From CAJYAN01 sp046484825 (GTDB lineage: Bacteria > Pseudomonadota > Gammaproteobacteria > UBA6429 > Thiohalophilaceae), in NCBI GenBank assembly GCA_046484825.1, contig JAWOIE010000028.1, positions 1 to 18,065 on the forward strand: a stretch of 18,065 nucleotides of DNA. The letters run 5' to 3'. Under the pieces are notes generated by a model that was not told the DNA's origin, searched no databases, and saw only the letters and a list, made by a program, of their open reading frames with translations. A program made the translations under genes and the position numbers. Positions 13,677 through 18,065 of the stretch are shown piece by piece (the stretch's first letter is position 1; every line of letters starts with the position of its first letter).

Positions 13677-14942
13677 ATGACCAATCAAGTCTGTTTTCGC
13701 ACCCTGCACCTGGACACGCCGTGGGCGCTGGAAACCTATCAGAGCGTCGGTGGCTATGAGATGTGGAAGAAGATCCTGGCGGAAAAGATTCCACCGGAAC
13801 AGGTCATTGAAGAAATCAAGCTCTCTGCGCTGCGTGGCCGTGGCGGCGCCGGGTTTCCCACCGGCCTGAAGTGGAGCTTTATGCCACGTCATGCCCCCGG
13901 ACAGAAATATATTGTCTGTAACTCGGATGAGGGTGAGCCGGGTACCTGTAAAGACCGTGACATTCTTCGCTACAACCCCCATCAGTTGATCGAGGGTATG
14001 GCCATTGCCGGATACTGCATCGGTGCCACGGTGGGCTACAACTATATCCGTGGTGAATTCTGGGAGCCCTATGAGCGCTTCGAGGCCGCCCTGGAAGAGG
14101 CCCGTAAGGCCGGTTTCCTGGGCGCCGATATTCTCGGCTCCGGGGTGGACTTTGAATTGCACAGCCACCTGGGCGCTGGCGCCTATATCTGCGGTGAAGA
14201 GACGGCCCTGCTGGAATCCATTGAAGGCAAAAAAGGCCAGCCGCGCTTTAAGCCGCCATTCCCGGCGGGCTTTGGTCTGTATGGCCGCCCGACCACTATT
14301 AATAATACCGAGAGCCTGGCGTCGATCCCGGTCATCCTGCAAAAGGGCGGTCAGTGGTTCCTCGAACAGGGCAAGCCCAACAATGGCGGCGAAAAACTCT
14401 TTTGTGTCTCCGGTCATGTGAACAATCCGGGAAACTTTGAAGTACCCTTGGGTACGCCGTTTTCTGAACTTCTGGAAATGGCCGGTGGCGTACGTGACGG
14501 CCACAAGCTCAAGGCGGTGATCCCCGGTGGTTCATCTACCCCTGTCATTCCCGGTGATGTCATGATGGATGTCACCATGGACTATGACGGTATCGCCAGG
14601 GCAGGCAGTATGCTCGGCGCCGGCTCAGTGATTGTCATGGATGAGACCACCTGTATGGTCAAGGCGCTGGCGCGGATCTCTCATTTTTACTTTGAAGAAT
14701 CCTGCGGTCAGTGCACTCCCTGCCGTGAAGGCACAGGCTGGCTGGCACGTGTTGTACATCGCATTGAACATGGTCAGGGGCGTCAGGAAGATCTGGACCT
14801 GCTCAACGATGTGGCAGGGCGTATCGCGGGCCGGACCATCTGCGCCCTGGGCGACGCGGCGGCGATGCCGGTAGCCAGTTTTCTAAAACATTATCGAGAA
14901 GAGTTCCAGTATCACATCGATCATGGCAAGTGCATGGTGTGA
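13677..14942 (+). CDS. nuoF: NADH-quinone oxidoreductase subunit F
   Basis: NADH-binding subunit (51-kDa homologue) carrying FMN and [4Fe-4S] cluster N3, the electron entry point of complex I. The 421 residues contain the FMN/NADH loop GRGGAGFPTGLKW (from 54), NSDEGEPGTCKDRD, the second glycine-rich motif GAGAYICGEETALLES (from 166), and the N3 ligands C343, C346 and C349 in SCGQCTPCREG, plus C389 in TICALGDAA. The ribosome site AGGGGAGGAG at 13661-13670 is the strongest in the window, which may allow independent loading after the 59-nt gap. nuoG begins 20 nt after the stop. Confidence 0.98.
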   Translation: MTNQVCFRTLHLDTPWALETYQSVGGYEMWKKILAEKIPPEQVIEEIKLSALRGRGGAGFPTGLKWSFMPRHAPGQKYIVCNSDEGEPGTCKDRDILRYNPHQLIEGMAIAGYCIGATVGYNYIRGEFWEPYERFEAALEEARKAGFLGADILGSGVDFELHSHLGAGAYICGEETALLESIEGKKGQPRFKPPFPAGFGLYGRPTTINNTESLASIPVILQKGGQWFLEQGKPNNGGEKLFCVSGHVNNPGNFEVPLGTPFSELLEMAGGVRDGHKLKAVIPGGSSTPVIPGDVMMDVTMDYDGIARAGSMLGAGSVIVMDETTCMVKALARISHFYFEESCGQCTPCREGTGWLARVVHRIEHGQGRQEDLDLLNDVAGRIAGRTICALGDAAAMPVASFLKHYREEFQYHIDHGKCMV

Positions 14943-14962
14943 TTGGGAGTAGATAGAGCATT

Positions 14963-17341
14963 ATGAGCGACACAGTGAACATTGAAATCAACGGCATACC
15001 GGTCGAGGTGCGCACCGGTGCAATGGTGATCGAAGCCGCTGATGATGCGGGGATTACCATTCCACGTTTTTGTTATCACAAAAAGCTGTCCGTCGCGGCC
15101 AATTGTCGTATGTGTCTGGTGGAAGTGGAAAAGGCCCCTAAACCGCTGCCGGCCTGTGCTACACCCGTGACCAACGGCATGAAGGTTTTTACCCGTTCCC
15201 CCCTGGCGCTGGAGTCGCAAAAGAGCGTCATGGAGTTTCTCCTCATCAACCATCCGCTCGATTGTCCCATTTGTGACCAGGGTGGTGAGTGCGAACTACA
15301 GGATATTGCGGTTGGTTTTGGTAGTGATAGCTCCCGCTATACGGAACGCAAGCGCGTCGTGCGTGATAAAAATCTGGGCTCCCTGATTGCAACGGATATG
15401 ACGCGTTGTATTCATTGCACCCGCTGTGTACGTTTTGGACAGGAAATTGGCGGCATCATGGAATTGGGCGCCACCGGACGTGGCGAACATACTGAAATCG
15501 GTACCTACATGGAACGCGCCGTAAGTTCTGAATTGTCCGGCAATGTGATCGACCTGTGCCCGGTGGGCGCCTTGACCTCCAAGCCCTATCGCTATACCGG
15601 TCGCCCCTGGGAAAACGACGCACATGCGCATGTCTCACCGCATGACTGTATCGGTTCAAATCTGTCCATTGAGACCCGCCGCCATCAGGTCATGCGTGTG
15701 CTGCCCCGCGAGAATGAGGCGCTCAATGAAGTCTGGTTGTCGGATCGGGATCGCTTCAGTTATACCGCGCTCAATCATAAAGACCGACTGCAGGAGCCGA
15801 TGATCAAGCAGGGCAGCGAATGGAAGGTCGTCGACTGGGAAACCGCCCTGGCCTATGCCGTCGATGGCCTGCAGCGTGCCAGGAAGGTTGCTGGTGCGGA
15901 GAAACTGGGCGCCCTGGTGGCAGCTTCTGCCACCACCGAGGAAATGTATCTATTACAAAAACTCATGCGCGGCCTGGGTTCCGCCAATATTGATCACCGC
16001 CTGCGCCAATCGGATTTTAGTGATGAGAGCAGTGTCCCGCTGTACCCCGCGCTGGGGTGTGCTATCGCCGAGCTGGAAAGCCGGGATGCCGTCTTGTTGA
16101 TTGGTTCGAATATCCGCAAGGACCAGCCCATCGCCGGGCATCGCCTGCGCAAGGCCAGCCGTGCCGGCGCCAGAATACTGTGTGTGAACCCGGCGGACTA
16201 CGCCTTCAATTTTCCTGTCGAGGAAAATATTGTTGTCCACCCCGAACTGATGGGCCAGGCACTAGCCGCGATTGCCAAGGCCCTGCTTACCCTGACAGGC
16301 GAGGCCGCCCCGGAAGGTTTGGCGGCCCTGCTGGAAAATGTACAACCGGGCGATGCCCATCTGACCATTGCCCGTCACCTGCATACGGCGGATCGCGCCA
16401 GCATCATTATCGGCACCCAGGCCATGAGTCACCCTCACTTATCCACGTTGCGGGCCCTGGCCAAGGTGATTGCCGATTTGACCGGCGCGTCGCTGGGCAG
16501 TCTGACCGAAGGTGCGAATAGTGCCGGGGCATGGCTGGCGGGTGCGATCCCGCATCGCCAGGCCGCGGGTGACAAAGCGGCGGCGGGAGGGCAGAACGCC
16601 CGCGATATGTTTGCGGCTGGCCTCAGTGCCTATGTCCTGCTGCAGGTGGAGCCGGAACAGGATTGTGCCAACCCCGCCGCGGCAAGCCAGGCGCTAGAGG
16701 ATGCGGATTTTGTCATTAGCCTGACGCCTTATGTCACCGACACCATGCGCGCCTATGCCGATGTGCTGCTGCCCATTGCGACATTTGCCGAGACCTCGGG
16801 TACTTATGTGAATGCCGAGGGGACATGGCAGAGCTTTGCGGCCAGCGCCAGCGCAACTGAGGATGTGAAGCCGGCCTGGAAGGTTCTGCGCGTTATGGGT
16901 AATTTACTCGACATTGCCGGCTTTGATTATCTGAGTTCGGAAGATGTCCGGGATGAGTTGAAAAACCAGTTTGAGACACTGGCGCCAAACCTGAAACAGA
17001 GCTGGGTGTGTCCGACGCAGTTAATGACAAAACACAGTCCGGGCCTGACCCGCATCGGTCACTTGGCCATGTACTCGACGGATATGCTGGTGCGCCGCGC
17101 CGCGCCGCTGCAGGCCACCGCGGATGCGCAAATTGATACCGCGATTGTCCACAGCGCGACCGCCAGGCAACAGGGGGTTGCCGACGGAGACATGGTGAGT
17201 GTGCGCCAGGGCGGTGACGCGCTCACTATTCGTCTCGCGGTTGACGACGCGGTTCCCGAACATTGTGTATTTCTTCCCATGGGCGTCGGGGGGGCGGTAT
17301 TAGGCAGCGCCTACGGCACGATTGAGATTTCAAAGGTTTAA
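14963..17341 (+). CDS. nuoG: NADH-quinone oxidoreductase subunit G
   Basis: Largest peripheral subunit (75-kDa homologue), carrying clusters N1b, N5 and N4 in series. The 792-residue length is that of the shorter proteobacterial type, not the 908 of E. coli. Ligands are all visible: N1b C37, C48, C51, C65; N5 H97, C101, C104, C110 in HPLDCPICDQGGEC; N4 C149, C152, C155 in CIHCTRC and C199 in DLCPVGALT. The N7 ligands are absent: only one cysteine (HDCIGSN) remains and the later CDRxRF-type cysteine is serine (LSDRDRF). The rest is a degenerate molybdopterin-oxidoreductase domain. The nearest ribosome-like GGGAG (14945-14949) is 13 bases from the ATG, so spacing is long. The stop is TAATG, overlapping a short ORF that leads to nuoH. 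Confidence 0.97.
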   Translation: MSDTVNIEINGIPVEVRTGAMVIEAADDAGITIPRFCYHKKLSVAANCRMCLVEVEKAPKPLPACATPVTNGMKVFTRSPLALESQKSVMEFLLINHPLDCPICDQGGECELQDIAVGFGSDSSRYTERKRVVRDKNLGSLIATDMTRCIHCTRCVRFGQEIGGIMELGATGRGEHTEIGTYMERAVSSELSGNVIDLCPVGALTSKPYRYTGRPWENDAHAHVSPHDCIGSNLSIETRRHQVMRVLPRENEALNEVWLSDRDRFSYTALNHKDRLQEPMIKQGSEWKVVDWETALAYAVDGLQRARKVAGAEKLGALVAASATTEEMYLLQKLMRGLGSANIDHRLRQSDFSDESSVPLYPALGCAIAELESRDAVLLIGSNIRKDQPIAGHRLRKASRAGARILCVNPADYAFNFPVEENIVVHPELMGQALAAIAKALLTLTGEAAPEGLAALLENVQPGDAHLTIARHLHTADRASIIIGTQAMSHPHLSTLRALAKVIADLTGASLGSLTEGANSAGAWLAGAIPHRQAAGDKAAAGGQNARDMFAAGLSAYVLLQVEPEQDCANPAAASQALEDADFVISLTPYVTDTMRAYADVLLPIATFAETSGTYVNAEGTWQSFAASASATEDVKPAWKVLRVMGNLLDIAGFDYLSSEDVRDELKNQFETLAPNLKQSWVCPTQLMTKHSPGLTRIGHLAMYSTDMLVRRAAPLQATADAQIDTAIVHSATARQQGVADGDMVSVRQGGDALTIRLAVDDAVPEHCVFLPMGVGGAVLGSAYGTIEISKV

Positions 17342-17361
17342 TGGCAGACGGTAAGGTTTGA
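17341..17361 (+). other. Six-codon ORF linking nuoG and nuoH
   Basis: The A of the nuoG stop TAA starts an ATG (TAATG), which opens MADGKV and ends in a TGA whose last base is the A of the nuoH ATG (TGATG). A ribosome finishing nuoG could therefore pass through two one-base overlaps to nuoH. This is a sequence observation; translation is not shown. Confidence 0.25.
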
Positions 17362-18065
17362 TGATTGACTGGATCGTAACAACATTTGGACTATTGCCTG
17401 TCGTGATACAGACACTGATTCTGATCGCGCTGTTTTTAATCCCACTGATGCTGAGCGTCGCCTATCTGACCTATGCCGAGCGCAAGGTGATTGGGGCCAT
17501 GCAGGTGCGTATGGGACCCAATCGGGTGGGCTTTTTTGGTTTTAGTCTGTGGGGACTGGGACAGCCGATTGCCGATGCCGTGAAGCTGATGTTCAAAGAA
17601 ATTATTATCCCCACCGGCGCCAACAAGTATCTCTTTATTATCAGCCCGATCCTTTCTATTGCGCCGGCCCTGGCCGCCTGGGCCGTCATCCCCTTTGATG
17701 ACGGCATGGTGTTCGCCGATATCAATGCTGGACTTTTGTATGTGTTGGCGGTGACCTCCATCGGTGTGTACGGCGTCATCATTGCCGGTTGGGCCTCCAA
17801 TTCAAAATACGCCCTGCTGGGGGCCATGCGTTCGGCGGCGCAAATCGTCGCCTACGAAATTGCCATGGGCTTTGCCCTGGTGGGCGTGCTCATGGCGGCG
17901 GGGAGCCTGAACCTGGGTGAAATCGTCTCGGCCCAAAGCGGTCATCTGGGCCACTGGTTTGTCTGGCCCTTGTTGCCACTTTTTGTTGTCTATTTCATCT
18001 CGGGTGTGGCCGAGACCAACCGCGCGCCGTTTGATGTCGCCGAGGGCGAATCCGAAATCGTCGCG
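17361..18065 (+). CDS. nuoH: NADH-quinone oxidoreductase subunit H, 3'-truncated
   Basis: Membrane subunit (ND1 homologue) that binds the peripheral arm and forms much of the quinone chamber. The visible 235 residues are about two-thirds of the usual 320-345; the frame is open to the window end. Conserved segments are the first membrane helix leading into YLTYAERKVIGAMQVRMGPN, the QPIADAVKLMFKE helix, and the quinone-site loop AETNRAPFDVAEGESEIVA at the end. The ribosome site (TAAGG, 17352-17356) is close to the ATG at four bases. The nuoG stop is 19 nt upstream, linked through a six-codon ORF. nuoI to nuoN are expected next. Confidence 0.97.
   Translation, partial: MIDWIVTTFGLLPVVIQTLILIALFLIPLMLSVAYLTYAERKVIGAMQVRMGPNRVGFFGFSLWGLGQPIADAVKLMFKEIIIPTGANKYLFIISPILSIAPALAAWAVIPFDDGMVFADINAGLLYVLAVTSIGVYGVIIAGWASNSKYALLGAMRSAAQIVAYEIAMGFALVGVLMAAGSLNLGEIVSAQSGHLGHWFVWPLLPLFVVYFISGVAETNRAPFDVAEGESEIVA

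Noticed and set aside
13654..13680. Eight-codon frame MSKGRSGE ending in ATGA with nuoF
   Set aside because: It has no ribosome site and merely contains the nuoF Shine-Dalgarno sequence; chance is the simpler reading.
13614..14504. 296-codon open frame antisense to nuoF
   Set aside because: Shadow of nuoF; no motif, no ribosome site.
1..18065. CRISPR array, insertion sequence, phage or defence island
   Set aside because: No regularly spaced repeats, transposase-like frames, terminal repeats or unusual base composition; the tRNA-Leu 3' end is followed by a terminator and the nuo promoter with no integrase.

Overview
This window is a chromosomal housekeeping region from a gammaproteobacterium. 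The gene order is carB-greA-(DUF4149)-yhbY/rlmE-ftsH-folP-glmM-tpiA-secG-tRNA-Leu(GAG), followed directly by a proteobacterial nuo (complex I) operon with separate nuoC and nuoD. From memory, the first half resembles the Pseudomonas carB-greA-yhbY-rlmE-ftsH-folP-glmM-tpiA-secG-leuU block. The secG-tRNA-Leu-nuoA junction resembles Legionella/Coxiella-type and sulfur-oxidising Gammaproteobacteria, whereas E. coli continues into metY-rimP-nusA-infB. I cannot place it below class level. Coding DNA is moderately GC-rich throughout, with no sign of recent transfer and no mobile element or CRISPR array.

Layout: 1-2391 is carB, cut at its 5' end, overlapping greA by 4 nt (ATGA). A four-helix DUF4149 membrane protein follows and meets yhbY (minus strand) tail to tail with a 3-nt overlap. 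A 90-nt divergent spacer separates yhbY from rlmE, which is followed by ftsH (TTG start) and a strong intrinsic terminator at 6364-6393. A probable new promoter then serves folP-glmM, followed by tpiA, secG and a complete class II tRNA-Leu(GAG) with its own terminator at 10085-10118. An AT-rich regulatory region (about 10119-10359) holds a sigma70-type promoter with a perfect TTGACA, nested inverted repeats and a direct repeat. It leads into nuoA-B-C-D-E-F-G-H, with nuoH cut by the window end.

How the genes work together: carB feeds carbamoyl phosphate to pyrimidine and arginine synthesis. GreA rescues backtracked RNA polymerase. YhbY and RlmE both act on the 50S ribosomal subunit. FtsH and SecG act at the inner membrane in proteolysis and protein export. 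FolP and GlmM feed folate and cell-wall precursor synthesis. TpiA is glycolytic. NuoA-H form most of the proton-pumping NADH:quinone oxidoreductase, including the NADH/FMN module (NuoE, F, G), the connecting module (NuoB, C, D) and the membrane anchors (NuoA, NuoH).

I looked for an undescribed system on both strands and found no convincing one. The best leads are small: the nested inverted repeats abutting the nuo promoter, short ORFs bridging the nuoG-nuoH and nuoE-nuoF junctions, and the uncharacterised DUF4149 membrane protein.
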